Shown one piece after another: positions 1-6,274 of a stretch of 9,086 nt of DNA; position 1 is the first letter of the stretch; every line of letters begins with the position of its first letter. Under the pieces are notes generated by a model. It searched no databases. It had not been told where the DNA came from and saw only the letters and a program-made list of their open reading frames with translations. Origin of the DNA: JBIOYL01 sp044870185 (GTDB taxonomy: Bacteria > Actinomycetota > CALGFH01); the NCBI GenBank assembly GCA_044870185.1, contig JBIOYL010000407.1, forward strand, positions 1 to 9,086. The letters run 5' to 3'. The translations under genes were made by a program, and so were the position numbers.

Positions 1-818
1 CCGGCCTGGCGCAGCCGGCGCACCAGCTGCACATACAGCGGATGGCCGGCGTGCTCGGCGGCCTCGCTGGCGTAGACCATGAGCTTTTGCCACAGGCCCA
101 GCCCGGCCGCGTCGGCCTCGGGCCGCCAGGCCGGGCGGGCCAGCAGCCGCCCGTCGCGTTTGCACACCTGGATGCGCTCCAAGGTGAGCAGGGGCCGCTG
201 CAGCAGCACGGCCAGGGCGGGCAGGGCGCGGGCGATCGTCGGGCCGTCACCGACCGAGATGACCATCAGCGGCACGTTGGCGTTGCGGCCGACCAGGCGG
301 GCCCGCCGCCGCACCCCGAGCACGGTGCCGTCCACGCCCAGCAGCACGGTGGCGCCGGCCACCCGGTGGCGGTGCAGCAGCTCCACCACCGCCAGGTCGG
401 CGGGCCGGCCGGTGGTGGCGCGTTCCTGGCGGCCGAGGTAGACGGTGAGCTTGGTCTGCTCGGCCAGCGGCTCGGGGAAGCGCACCGCCCGGGTCCGCCC
501 GACCAGCAGCCGCGCCCGCTCCAGCGTCACCAGGCCCGGGCTGGCCAGCGCGGCCACCTCGGGCAGGGCACCCTCGATGCGCCGGCGGGCATCGACCGCC
601 ACCGACACCACCGGCAGGTCCTCCGACAGGGTCAAAAGCCGCTGGGTGTGCAGCCGGTGGGCGAGCCCGAACCCTTCGATGCCGCGCAGCAGCACGCTGG
701 TCTGCAGGCCGTGGCGCTGGTAGCAGTCCAGCAGCGCGTCGGCCACCAGGCGCCCGCCGGTGCGGGCCCGCTCGTCGTGGTAGGTGGTCAGCTTGAGACA
801 GTCGGCGTCGCTGCTCAC
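1..818 (-). CDS. Multi-domain DUF190 (PII-like) protein, 3' end outside window
   Basis: The gene reads leftward from a GTG at 818-816 and runs off the window after 272 codons, so the C-terminus is missing. Three successive DUF190 units are visible. Unit 1 spans about residues 7-105 (starting CLKLTTYHDERARTGG), unit 2 about 121-218 (KLTVYLGRQERATTGRP), and unit 3 begins near 243 (LWQKLMVYASEAAEHAGHP) and is cut. Each unit has the family pattern of a KLT/M-x-Y strand, a long helix and a central V-L-L/R-G motif. DUF190 is a ferredoxin-like fold related to PII signal proteins and often sits beside crcB; its biochemical role is not established. The start overlaps the stop of the upstream crcB in a GTGA, implying translational coupling. 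A regulator or accessory protein of the fluoride channel is my inference from context. Most family members have one domain, so three in one chain is unusual. Confidence 0.85.
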   Translation of the reverse strand, partial: MSSDADCLKLTTYHDERARTGGRLVADALLDCYQRHGLQTSVLLRGIEGFGLAHRLHTQRLLTLSEDLPVVSVAVDARRRIEGALPEVAALASPGLVTLERARLLVGRTRAVRFPEPLAEQTKLTVYLGRQERATTGRPADLAVVELLHRHRVAGATVLLGVDGTVLGVRRRARLVGRNANVPLMVISVGDGPTIARALPALAVLLQRPLLTLERIQVCKRDGRLLARPAWRPEADAAGLGLWQKLMVYASEAAEHAGHPLYVQLVRRLRQA

Positions 819-1180
819 AGCGCGCCCCCCAGCGCCCGGCCGATGGCCGCGGCCGCCAGCCCCGCGGCCAAGCTCACCAGCACGTTCAGCCAGGCCAGCC
901 GGGCCTCGCCGTCCTCGGCCAGCCGGTGGGACTCCAGCATCCAGGTGGAAAAGGTGGTGTAGGAGCCCAGCGTGGCCACCCCGGCCAGCAGCAGCACCGC
1001 GCCGCGCACCCCCAGACCGGCCAGCAGGCCCAACAGCAGCGCGCCGGACAGGTTGACCGTCAAGGTGCCGAGCGGAAACTGGCGGCCGGCGCGGCTGGCG
1101 ACCAGCCCGTCCAGGCCGAAGCGGGCCAGCGCACCCAGCCCGCCGAGCACCGCCACCCCGACCCAGACCAGCGCGCTCAT
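815..1180 (-). CDS. crcB: CrcB/Fluc fluoride channel subunit, second copy
   Basis: This 121-residue protein starts at ATG 1180-1178 and has four hydrophobic segments. Family hallmarks are G-A-L-A-R-F near residue 17, the TVNLSGALLLG motif around 41-51 with Asn43, and YTTFST at 74-79 in the third membrane segment. Fluc proteins form dual-topology dimers that export fluoride passively across the cytoplasmic membrane. Its ATG overlaps the TGA of the other crcB (ATGA), and its own TGA overlaps the DUF190 start, so the three genes are translated as a unit. Two adjacent different copies usually mean a heterodimer. Where many Flucs have a second Phe three residues after the TTFS Phe, this subunit has Trp80. 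Family assignment is firm; heterodimerisation is inferred. Confidence 0.93.
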   Translation of the reverse strand: MSALVWVGVAVLGGLGALARFGLDGLVASRAGRQFPLGTLTVNLSGALLLGLLAGLGVRGAVLLLAGVATLGSYTTFSTWMLESHRLAEDGEARLAWLNVLVSLAAGLAAAAIGRALGGAL

Positions 1181-1566
1181 ACCAGCATCCGCACCCGGCG
1201 GACCAGCACGCTGGCCGCGGCGACGGCGGCGAAGCCGCCGGCCAGGCTGGCGGCCGCGTAGCCGACGGCCAGGGCGAGGTGGCCGCCGTCGAGCAGCCCG
1301 AGCAGCTCGACCTGCAGGGTGGAGAAGGTGGTCAGCGCGCCGCACAGGCCGGTGCCCAGCAGCGGGCGGCGGTAGGCGGAGGGGGGCAGGCGCTCCTGCA
1401 GGCGGGTGGCGAAGTAGCCGAGCAGGAAGGCGCCGGCCAGGTTGACCGCGAACGTCGCCCACGGCCAGCTGCCCGGCCGGTGCGGGAGCGCCTGGCCGAG
1501 CCCGGCGCGTGCCAGCGAGCCGATCGCGCCGCCGGCGAAGATCGCGGCCAGCTCCCGCCGATCCAC
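1177..1566 (-). CDS. crcB: CrcB/Fluc fluoride channel subunit, first copy
   Basis: This 129-residue membrane protein shows GGAIGSLARAGLG (12-24), the strand WATFAVNLAGAFLLG with Asn42, and the signature GLCGALTTFST at 73-83, followed by a final hydrophobic segment; all are typical of CrcB. I place the start at GTG 1566-1564 (MDRRELAAIF) because no in-frame ATG lies near it, the protein then has normal family length, and a purine-rich AAGGGGTGG lies about 13 bases upstream. An in-frame extension to ATG 1746 exists but encodes low-complexity sequence unlike the family. Leu84 stands where the second pore Phe is often found. It leads the operon crcB-crcB-DUF190 and overlaps the next gene by 4 bp. 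It probably contributes half of a heterodimeric fluoride exporter. Confidence 0.93.
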   Translation of the reverse strand: MDRRELAAIFAGGAIGSLARAGLGQALPHRPGSWPWATFAVNLAGAFLLGYFATRLQERLPPSAYRRPLLGTGLCGALTTFSTLQVELLGLLDGGHLALAVGYAAASLAGGFAAVAAASVLVRRVRMLV

Positions 1567-1749
1567 CCTGGGCAGAGCACCACCCCTTGGCGTCCATAGG
1601 CGAGCCCCCCGGACGGCAGCCCGCGCACCAGGCCCCGGAAGCTCGTCAGCCCGCATCGCCCGGTCGCTCACGACAGCCCAGGTCGTCGCGGCGATCCGCG
1701 CGCCGCCGGCGCCCGGCCGGCTGCCCCAGCTCGGCCACTGTGGCAACCA

Positions 1750-2268
1750 TCACCGATCCCCGCCATCGACGTGTGGGCGTGGCACGGGCACGGCCGGCTG
1801 CCTGCGGTCCTGCGGTGGCGGGAGGTAGACGCCGCGGACAAAGGACCCGCCGGCGGTCTCCAGCACCCAGGTCGAGCCCTTCTGCCAGCGCAGCTCGCCG
1901 TCGGTGGCCAGCCCGTCGCGCACGAGCTGCTCGATCACCCCCTGGACGATGTCGCCGTGGGTGCACACGACCGCCTCCCGCTCGGCCAGCACGCCGGCCA
2001 AGCCCAGGACCTCGCCGAGCTCGGCGCCTTCGACCAGCACCTCGTCGAGCTCGACCTTGAGGCCGCGGGCACGGGCGAGCGGTTCCACCGTGGCGCAGCA
2101 GCGGGTGGTCGGGCTGGACAGGACCCGACCGACCGGGAAGCTCGCGAACACTGCGACCAGCGCGCCGGCCTGCCATTGCCCGGCCTGGCTGAGGGGGCGG
2201 AGGTAGTCGGGGGCCGCCCACTGCTCGGCGCGGCCCGCCTTGGCATGACGGACGAGATACAGGGTCAT
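1750..2268 (-). CDS. Histidine phosphatase, MutT1 C-terminal/SixA-like
   Basis: A 172-residue cytoplasmic phosphatase of the phosphoglycerate-mutase (histidine phosphatase) superfamily. The catalytic LVRHAKA lies at residues 5-11, with His8 as the expected phospho-acceptor and Arg7 beside it. LRPLSQAG follows at 23-30, SSPTTRCCATVEPLA at 51-65 supplies Arg56, Glu80 is the likely proton donor, and THGD at 103-106 supplies His104. The later KGSTWVLE (130-137) and YLPPP (148-152) resemble the C-terminal domain of mycobacterial MutT1, which carries a Nudix domain in front; no Nudix domain is present here. Substrate is unknown: SixA acts on phosphohistidine proteins, and MutT1-type enzymes act in nucleotide clean-up. 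The start at ATG 2268 has GAGG about 11 bases upstream. It lies 183 bp before the crcB operon on the same strand, so linkage to fluoride export is uncertain. Confidence 0.9.
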   Translation of the reverse strand: MTLYLVRHAKAGRAEQWAAPDYLRPLSQAGQWQAGALVAVFASFPVGRVLSSPTTRCCATVEPLARARGLKVELDEVLVEGAELGEVLGLAGVLAEREAVVCTHGDIVQGVIEQLVRDGLATDGELRWQKGSTWVLETAGGSFVRGVYLPPPQDRRQPAVPVPRPHVDGGDR

Positions 2269-2279
2269 GGCGGCGCCTC

Positions 2280-2308
2280 ATTGTCAGACGATCGGCACGC
2301 CGACGCAA
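2280..2308 (-). promoter_or_regulatory. Possible promoter for the histidine phosphatase gene
   Basis: Read on the minus strand, TTGCGT (2308-2303) and GACAAT (2285-2280) are separated by exactly 17 bases, fitting a housekeeping-sigma -35/-10 pair (first half matches TTG, second matches four of six). Transcription would start about 5 bases before the ATG at 2268, giving a nearly leaderless mRNA, which is common in actinobacteria but would drop the GAGG. The match was found by eye and could be chance. Confidence 0.27.
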
Positions 2309-2465
2309 TCGACAGGCGCCGGCCTCCCCAAGAGCTTCGTGCTGCCGACGGAATCGGGTCCATCGCCTTGCCAGGCAGGGCCCTTTGGCCGTGGAACCGG
2401 CCGCCGGCACGGGGGATCCTCGCGGCAAGGCCGTCCACGGCATCCGGCGTGGAAGGAGAGGACTC

Positions 2466-2666
2466 ATGCTTGCGTGCCCACGCTGCGGCAACGACGCCGA
2501 GTATCTGCCCGACGAGGAGTTCAGCCTGCTACGCTGCGAGTTCTGCGGCGACGACATCGACGCCGCCGACCTGGTGCTGCAGGTCGCGGTCGACCGCATC
2601 ACCAACGCGCTGCCACCCGCGCCCTCGGAGGAGCTGCTCCCACCCGTCGAAGCAGAATTCGTCTGA
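2466..2666 (+). CDS. Small zinc-ribbon protein, function unknown
   Basis: This 66-residue acidic protein has two CxxC knuckles, CPRCG (Cys4, Cys7) and CEFCG (Cys24, Cys27), about 16 residues apart, as in a rubredoxin-type zinc ribbon. The C-terminal half is an amphipathic helix (LVLQVAVDRITNAL) and an acidic, proline-containing tail. The start at ATG 2466 is supported by GGAAGGAGAG just upstream, one of the best ribosome sites in the window; an in-frame ATG at 2385 would add 27 low-complexity residues. Such small ribbons often mediate protein or nucleic-acid contacts, but no specific role can be assigned. It lies 131 bp before the cNMP gene on the same strand and could share its transcript. 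Confidence 0.8.
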   Translation: MLACPRCGNDAEYLPDEEFSLLRCEFCGDDIDAADLVLQVAVDRITNALPPAPSEELLPPVEAEFV

Positions 2667-2717
2667 ACGTCCGAACGGCGCTCCGACCGGAGCCACCGCC
2701 TGACGGCAGAGCGTGCT

Positions 2718-2749
2718 GCCGGGCGTCGCCTGTCGCCGGGCGTCGCCTG
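2718..2749 (+). repeat. Two direct copies of a 15-bp motif, 17-bp period
   Basis: GCCGGGCGTCGCCTG occurs at 2718-2732 and again, identical, at 2735-2749, in the untranslated gap between the zinc-ribbon gene and the cNMP gene. The second copy runs into a small palindrome (GCCTG-CCG-CAGGC, 2745-2757). It may be simple replication slippage or a pair of protein sites; nothing in the sequence decides this. Confidence 0.7.
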
Positions 2750-2797
2750 CCGCAGGCCGACCGCCGCCCGGGGCCGGCTCGAGTCGAAGGGGAGGCC

Positions 2798-3268
2798 ATG
2801 GAGCTGGCACAGCTGGCGCAGCTGGCGTTCTTCCAGGGCATGCCCCAGTGGGCGCTGGTCCGCCTGGCCGAGGCGGCCACCGAGGAGCGGATGGCGGCGG
2901 GCGGGCTGGTGCTTCGCCAGTCCGACCGGGCCGGGGCGGTCCACTTCCTGCTGGCCGGGTCGGTGCAGATCCTGATCCGGGTCGGCGAGGAGGACCTGCT
3001 GGTCGCCGTGCTGCGCCACCCCGGCGAGCTGCTCGGCTGGTCGGCCTTTCGGGCCCCCTACCGGTACACCGCCTCGGTGCGCTGCGAGGAGCCGAGCCGG
3101 CTGGTCAGGGTGCCGGCCGCGGTGTTCGAGGAGCTGTTCGAGCGCGACCCGGCGCTGGCCTACCGGATCCTTCAGCGGGTGGCGGCGAGCGTCGCCAACC
3201 GCTTGGAGCATGCCCGCGAGCGCCTGTGCCTGCCGCCCCGGCAGGCACAGGAACAGGGTGAGCCGTGA
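2798..3268 (+). CDS. Stand-alone cyclic-nucleotide-binding-fold (cNMP) protein
   Basis: A 156-residue cytoplasmic protein made almost entirely of one cNMP-binding beta-roll of the CRP family. The N-terminal helix LAQLAFFQGMP is followed by strands with LRQSDRAGAVHFLLAGSVQILI (residues 39-60), the cassette GELLGWSAFRAPYRYTAS (76-93) and the C-terminal helices. There is no helix-turn-helix after the domain, so it is not a transcription factor by itself. In the cassette Glu77 is kept, but the Arg that contacts phosphate in E. coli CRP appears to be replaced by Tyr90, so the ligand may not be cAMP. The start at ATG 2798 has AAGGGGAGG just upstream. Its TGA overlaps the GTG of the next gene, which carries a related cassette, so the two probably act together, perhaps as sensor and effector. 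Confidence 0.88.
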   Translation: MELAQLAQLAFFQGMPQWALVRLAEAATEERMAAGGLVLRQSDRAGAVHFLLAGSVQILIRVGEEDLLVAVLRHPGELLGWSAFRAPYRYTASVRCEEPSRLVRVPAAVFEELFERDPALAYRILQRVAASVANRLEHARERLCLPPRQAQEQGEP

Positions 3269-4734
3269 GCGCCGAGACCCTCGCGCTGTTGTCGGGCTCC
3301 CCGTTCGTGGAGGGCTTCGACCCGCAGGACCTGGCCGAGCTGGCAGGCCACGCCCGCATCGCCGCGTTCCAGCCCGGCGAGCAGGTCTTCGCCGAGGGTA
3401 CGCCGGCCACCGCCTTGTACCTGCTGGTCTCCGGCGCCGTGGAGCTGTCGTTTGCAGGACCGGCCGGCGGCGAGGATGTGGCCGTGCAGACCGTCACCCA
3501 CGCCGGGCATCCGCTGGGCTGGTCGGCGATGGTGGAGCCGTACGCGTACCGGGCGACGGCCACCGCCACGCAGGCGACCCGGCTGCTGGCGCTCGACCGC
3601 GACCTGCTGGAAGACCACGCCTGCGCGCATCCCGCCTTCGGGGTCGCCCTCATGCGGGCGATCATCGGCGTCGTCGGCGACCGCCTGCGAGCCACCCGGA
3701 TGCGGCTGGTGGCGCGCCGCTACGACGACGTGGTCGTGGCCATCCGCGACCTGCTCGCCCAAAGCGGGGCGCAGCTCAGCGTCACCTCCCCGCTGCACAA
3801 GCTGCCGCTGTACCTGGAGCACCGGCTCACGCTCGCCGACGCCTTCCACACCCTGGAGCTGCTGCAGCGCCACGGCGACCCGGTGGAGCGCAGCCTGGCC
3901 ACGCTGTGTGCCGACATCCTCGACCAGGTGCACCAGGAGCTGCGCCTGTACCAGCAGCTCCAGGCCATCTACCAGGTGGTCGCCGGCGCGCCCCCCACCA
4001 TCGGCCCGGAGGAGGTCCGCCGGCGCAGCATGCTGGCGTTCCGCCGGCTGTTCGCCGACACCCGCCACCGGGTCGCGGGCTGGGAGCACCTGCCGGAGCG
4101 GCCCGGGCACATCTTCATCATGAACCACCTGCGCAACCATCCGGACAACCTGCTGCCCAACGACTTCACCCTGACCCTGGACACCCACTTCGTGTCGAGC
4201 ATGATCCTGTTCGAGCGCTACGGCGAGGCGCCCATCCGGGTGGTCCGCAAGTCGCGCCCGGACGAGTACGGGCACCAGCGGTTCTACGACCGGCTCGGCT
4301 ACGTCTACGCCTACGCCGGCCACGTCGACGCCGCCGACGCCGATCCCAGCAGCTCCCCCGAGGCGCGCCGCCGCTTCTTCCTCGACGCGGCCGGGTCGTA
4401 CCTGCGGCTGGGCCGCAACGTGGTCATCTGCCCGGAAGGGGCCAGCGCCGCAACCGAGCAGTCCCCGCTCCAGTTCCGGCCGGGCGCCTTCCGGCTCGCC
4501 GCCCACGTCCGCCCCGAGCCGCTGCTCGTGCCGATCGCGGTGGCCAACTTCGACCGCAAGCTCACCCAGACCACCACCGCCGCGGTGGTGCACGAGCCGT
4601 TCAAGCTGTCGGACTACGTGGCCGACCCGGCCGACGAGCACGCCCTGCTCGGCTTCATCAACCAGCAGGTGCACGCGTGGTTTCGCGGCTGGGTGCGTGA
4701 GGCGGTCGCGCTGGCCGCCGCACCCGGCGGCTGA
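3265..4734 (+). CDS. cNMP-binding domain fused to PlsC-like acyltransferase
   Basis: A 489-residue fusion. Residues about 10-150 form a cNMP-binding beta-roll (PGEQVFAEG at 37-45, YLLVSGAVELSF at 52-63, GHPLGWSAMVEPYAYRATA at 81-99). A mainly helical linker spans 150-270, and 275-475 is a lysophospholipid-acyltransferase (PlsC-type) domain. Acyltransferase marks are IMNHLRNHPDN (285-295; His288 and Asp294 as the presumed pair), VVRKSRPDEYGHQRFYDRLG (327-345, substrate-binding region), CPEGAS at 389-394, FRPGAFRLA at 404-412 and LLVPIAVANFD at 420-430. The His/Asp spacing is five rather than the usual four residues. The sensor cassette lacks both the CRP Glu (His82 instead) and, by eye, the phosphate Arg. 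GTG 3265 is chosen because it overlaps the preceding TGA. The likely role is ligand-controlled acyl transfer to a lipid or other acceptor at the membrane face; ligand and acceptor are unknown. Confidence 0.85.
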   Translation: MSAETLALLSGSPFVEGFDPQDLAELAGHARIAAFQPGEQVFAEGTPATALYLLVSGAVELSFAGPAGGEDVAVQTVTHAGHPLGWSAMVEPYAYRATATATQATRLLALDRDLLEDHACAHPAFGVALMRAIIGVVGDRLRATRMRLVARRYDDVVVAIRDLLAQSGAQLSVTSPLHKLPLYLEHRLTLADAFHTLELLQRHGDPVERSLATLCADILDQVHQELRLYQQLQAIYQVVAGAPPTIGPEEVRRRSMLAFRRLFADTRHRVAGWEHLPERPGHIFIMNHLRNHPDNLLPNDFTLTLDTHFVSSMILFERYGEAPIRVVRKSRPDEYGHQRFYDRLGYVYAYAGHVDAADADPSSSPEARRRFFLDAAGSYLRLGRNVVICPEGASAATEQSPLQFRPGAFRLAAHVRPEPLLVPIAVANFDRKLTQTTTAAVVHEPFKLSDYVADPADEHALLGFINQQVHAWFRGWVREAVALAAAPGG

Positions 4735-4759
4735 TCGGCGCACCCGGCGGCTGATCGGC
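4720..4759 (+). repeat. 20-bp tandem duplication over a stop codon
   Basis: GCACCCGGCGGCTGATCGGC occurs at 4720-4739 and is repeated exactly at 4740-4759, followed by a related GCGCCCGGC. The first copy holds the last codons and TGA (4732-4734) of the acyltransferase fusion; the second reproduces the same codons and TGA just downstream. It looks like a recent slippage or unequal-exchange event that left the protein intact. Confidence 0.9.
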
Positions 4760-4780
4760 GCGCCCGGCGTCAGGCGCCGA
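4755..4780. terminator. Possible shared terminator hairpin between convergent genes
   Basis: TCGGCGC (4755-4761) pairs perfectly with GCGCCGA (4774-4780) around a 12-base loop, in the 35-bp space between two convergent genes, and it overlaps the stop codon of the minus-strand gene. No T tract follows on either strand, so classic intrinsic termination is not shown; GC-rich actinobacterial terminators often lack one. Confidence 0.3.
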
Positions 4781-5702
4781 AGCCTGCCGGCACCCCGTCC
4801 AACGCGAGCCGGAGCCAGTAGCGCTCGAACGCCCGCCAGCGGCGCTCCTCAGGGGAGGAGGAGTGGCTGACCGGGAAGCGCATGAGCTCGTGCGGCCCGG
4901 CCAGGTGGGCGGCGATGGCCAGCACGGTCGGCGCCGGCACCACCTCGTCGGCCAGGCCCATCCCGACCAGGGTCGGGCAGCGTACCAGCCCGGCGAAGTT
5001 GACCGGGTCGAAGTAGCGCAGGACGGTCAGCAGGTCCTCGGCGGCGTGCTCCGGGCGGCGCTGCAGGTAACGGTTGATCTCTCCGGCCGACCCGGAGCTG
5101 GCGAACAGGCGCCGGCCTTCCGCCCAGCCGAAGCTCGGCACCGCCACGGCGAGCAGGTCGGCCACCCCGGCCAGCGCCTCGGCCATCAGCGCGAGGCCGC
5201 CGGCGAAGCTCACCCCCTGCAGCACGGTGCGGGTCACGGCGGCGCCGAGCAGCTCGCGGCCCACCTGCACCGCCCGCAGGTAGTCGCAGACGGCGCCGCG
5301 TAGCACGTGCCGCTCGGGCGACTCGATCCCCGTCAGGACATAGCCCCAGCGGGACGGCGACGGCAGCGCGGCCCGGGACCGCCCGCAGCCGCGGACGTCG
5401 ACGCCGACCACGTTGAGGCCGGCACGCGCCCACGGCCACCTCGGCATGCTCTGTCCGCCATAGCCGTGGCCGTGGACGACCAGCGGCCGGGGCGCGCCGT
5501 CGGCCCGGTGGAGCAGGTACCCGTGGATGCGGGCGCCGTCCAGCGAGGCGAAGCTGAGCCAGTCGAGCTCGAGGCCCGACTGGGCGGCGGCCGTGGCCCG
5601 CCGGGTCGCGGCCGGGACCCGGTCCAGCTCGGCGGTGGTGCGCGACCAGAACTCGAAGAAGTCCGCCGGGCGGCTGAGCGGGGAACGGGAGGCGGCCACC
5701 AC
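4770..5702 (-). CDS. Acetyl xylan esterase/cephalosporin deacetylase-like hydrolase
   Basis: A 310-residue alpha/beta hydrolase resembling carbohydrate esterase family 7 (AXE1). The N-terminal part ADFFEFWSRTTAEL (13-26) matches the family opening. HGHGYGG (77-83) gives the oxyanion region, VDVRGCGRS (101-109) is the family RGxG turn, and GVSFAGG (163-169) holds the nucleophile Ser165. DEVVP (252-256) supplies Asp252 and FPVSHS (276-281) supplies His280. Typical CE7 members have RGQ, GxSQGG and HE at these places, so each motif is changed and the substrate may not be acetylated sugar. No signal peptide is seen, so it is cytoplasmic. The start is GTG 5702 (a second GTG follows at once), with only a weak ribosome site. 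It is probably the last gene of a three-gene unit, 48 bp after the DinB gene. Confidence 0.85.
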   Translation of the reverse strand: MVAASRSPLSRPADFFEFWSRTTAELDRVPAATRRATAAAQSGLELDWLSFASLDGARIHGYLLHRADGAPRPLVVHGHGYGGQSMPRWPWARAGLNVVGVDVRGCGRSRAALPSPSRWGYVLTGIESPERHVLRGAVCDYLRAVQVGRELLGAAVTRTVLQGVSFAGGLALMAEALAGVADLLAVAVPSFGWAEGRRLFASSGSAGEINRYLQRRPEHAAEDLLTVLRYFDPVNFAGLVRCPTLVGMGLADEVVPAPTVLAIAAHLAGPHELMRFPVSHSSSPEERRWRAFERYWLRLALDGVPAGFGA

Positions 5703-5750
5703 GACAGCCTACCCGGCGGGGCGGGCGGCCGGCCGGCGATGGCCCTGCGG

Positions 5751-6260
5751 CTACCTGCGCTCCACGACGCCGCGGACGAGGGCTGCCTGCCCTGCGTGCT
5801 GGAGGTCGTCGGCGAGCACGCTCACCAGCCGCACGCCCAGCGTCACGGGCGGGTCCCACGACCGGTCCACGATCCGGGCAAGCTCGGCGTCGGTCAGACG
5901 CGCCACGTACCTGGTTGTCTGCTCGTGGACCGCGTCGTGATAGCCCACCAGCAGGTCCCCCGACGCCACCCGGACCGCCGCGACCTCTTCGGCGCTGTGC
6001 CCGTAGCCCGTCGCCCGCGGGTGGAACGGCAACCCGAACCGCTCCACCCAGCCACGCGAGATCCAGACCTGCTCGGCCTGCGCGGCGTCGGCGAGGTGAT
6101 CGTCCTGGATCCGGGTCAGATGCCACACCAACCAGGCGATCGAGTTCGCCTGGCGGTCGATGCGGAACGTCAGCTGTTCCGGTGTCAGACCCTCGACCAC
6201 CTGGTGGACCACCGCACGGATCCTGCCGAACGCATCGACGAGCAGCTCAGCGCCGGTCAT
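5751..6260 (-). CDS. DinB/DUF664 family four-helix metal-binding protein
   Basis: A 169-residue all-helical protein. The N-terminal AELLVDAFGRIRAVVHQVVE, the central SIAWLVWHLTRIQDDHLAD (40-58) and the late VSVLADDLQHAGQAALVRG (146-164) match the DinB/DUF664 fold. His47 and His155 sit at the usual metal-ligand positions, with His55 a possible third. Families of this fold include thiol-dependent transferases (mycothiol or bacillithiol S-transferases), which suggests thiol chemistry or detoxification, but the exact reaction is not shown. The start at ATG 6260 has AGGAG (6273-6269) about 8 bases upstream, and only 14 bp separate it from the upstream oxidoreductase stop, so they are probably co-transcribed. 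The pairing with an SQR-like flavoprotein is compatible with sulfur or thiol metabolism, as an inference. Confidence 0.88.
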   Translation of the reverse strand: MTGAELLVDAFGRIRAVVHQVVEGLTPEQLTFRIDRQANSIAWLVWHLTRIQDDHLADAAQAEQVWISRGWVERFGLPFHPRATGYGHSAEEVAAVRVASGDLLVGYHDAVHEQTTRYVARLTDAELARIVDRSWDPPVTLGVRLVSVLADDLQHAGQAALVRGVVERR

Positions 6261-6274
6261 TTTGGTGACTCCTG

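Noticed and set aside
42..962. Long plus-strand reading frame of 306 codons
   Set aside because: It is antisense to the DUF190 and crcB genes, rich in Gln, Gly, Pro and Arg, and matches no family; it is a GC-skew shadow.
1567..1749. Possible fluoride riboswitch before the crcB operon
   Set aside because: The minus strand has GGCGATG near 1660 and CGCCTATGG near 1598 that recall the crcB motif ends, but the local first stem, the AAAC-like joiner and the CTGAT core are absent. A covariance-model search for the crcB motif would decide.
2680..2693. Hairpin GCTCC-GACC-GGAGC after the zinc-ribbon gene as a terminator
   Set aside because: The stem is only five base pairs with no T tract; such hairpins are common by chance in DNA this GC-rich.
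1646..3211. Minus-strand reading frame of 521 codons
   Set aside because: It lies across several recognised genes in other frames and has low-complexity composition without any family motif.
3172..4743. Minus-strand reading frame of 523 codons opposite the acyltransferase fusion
   Set aside because: The fusion gene has clear domain motifs on the plus strand; the opposite frame is a Gly/Arg/Val-rich shadow.
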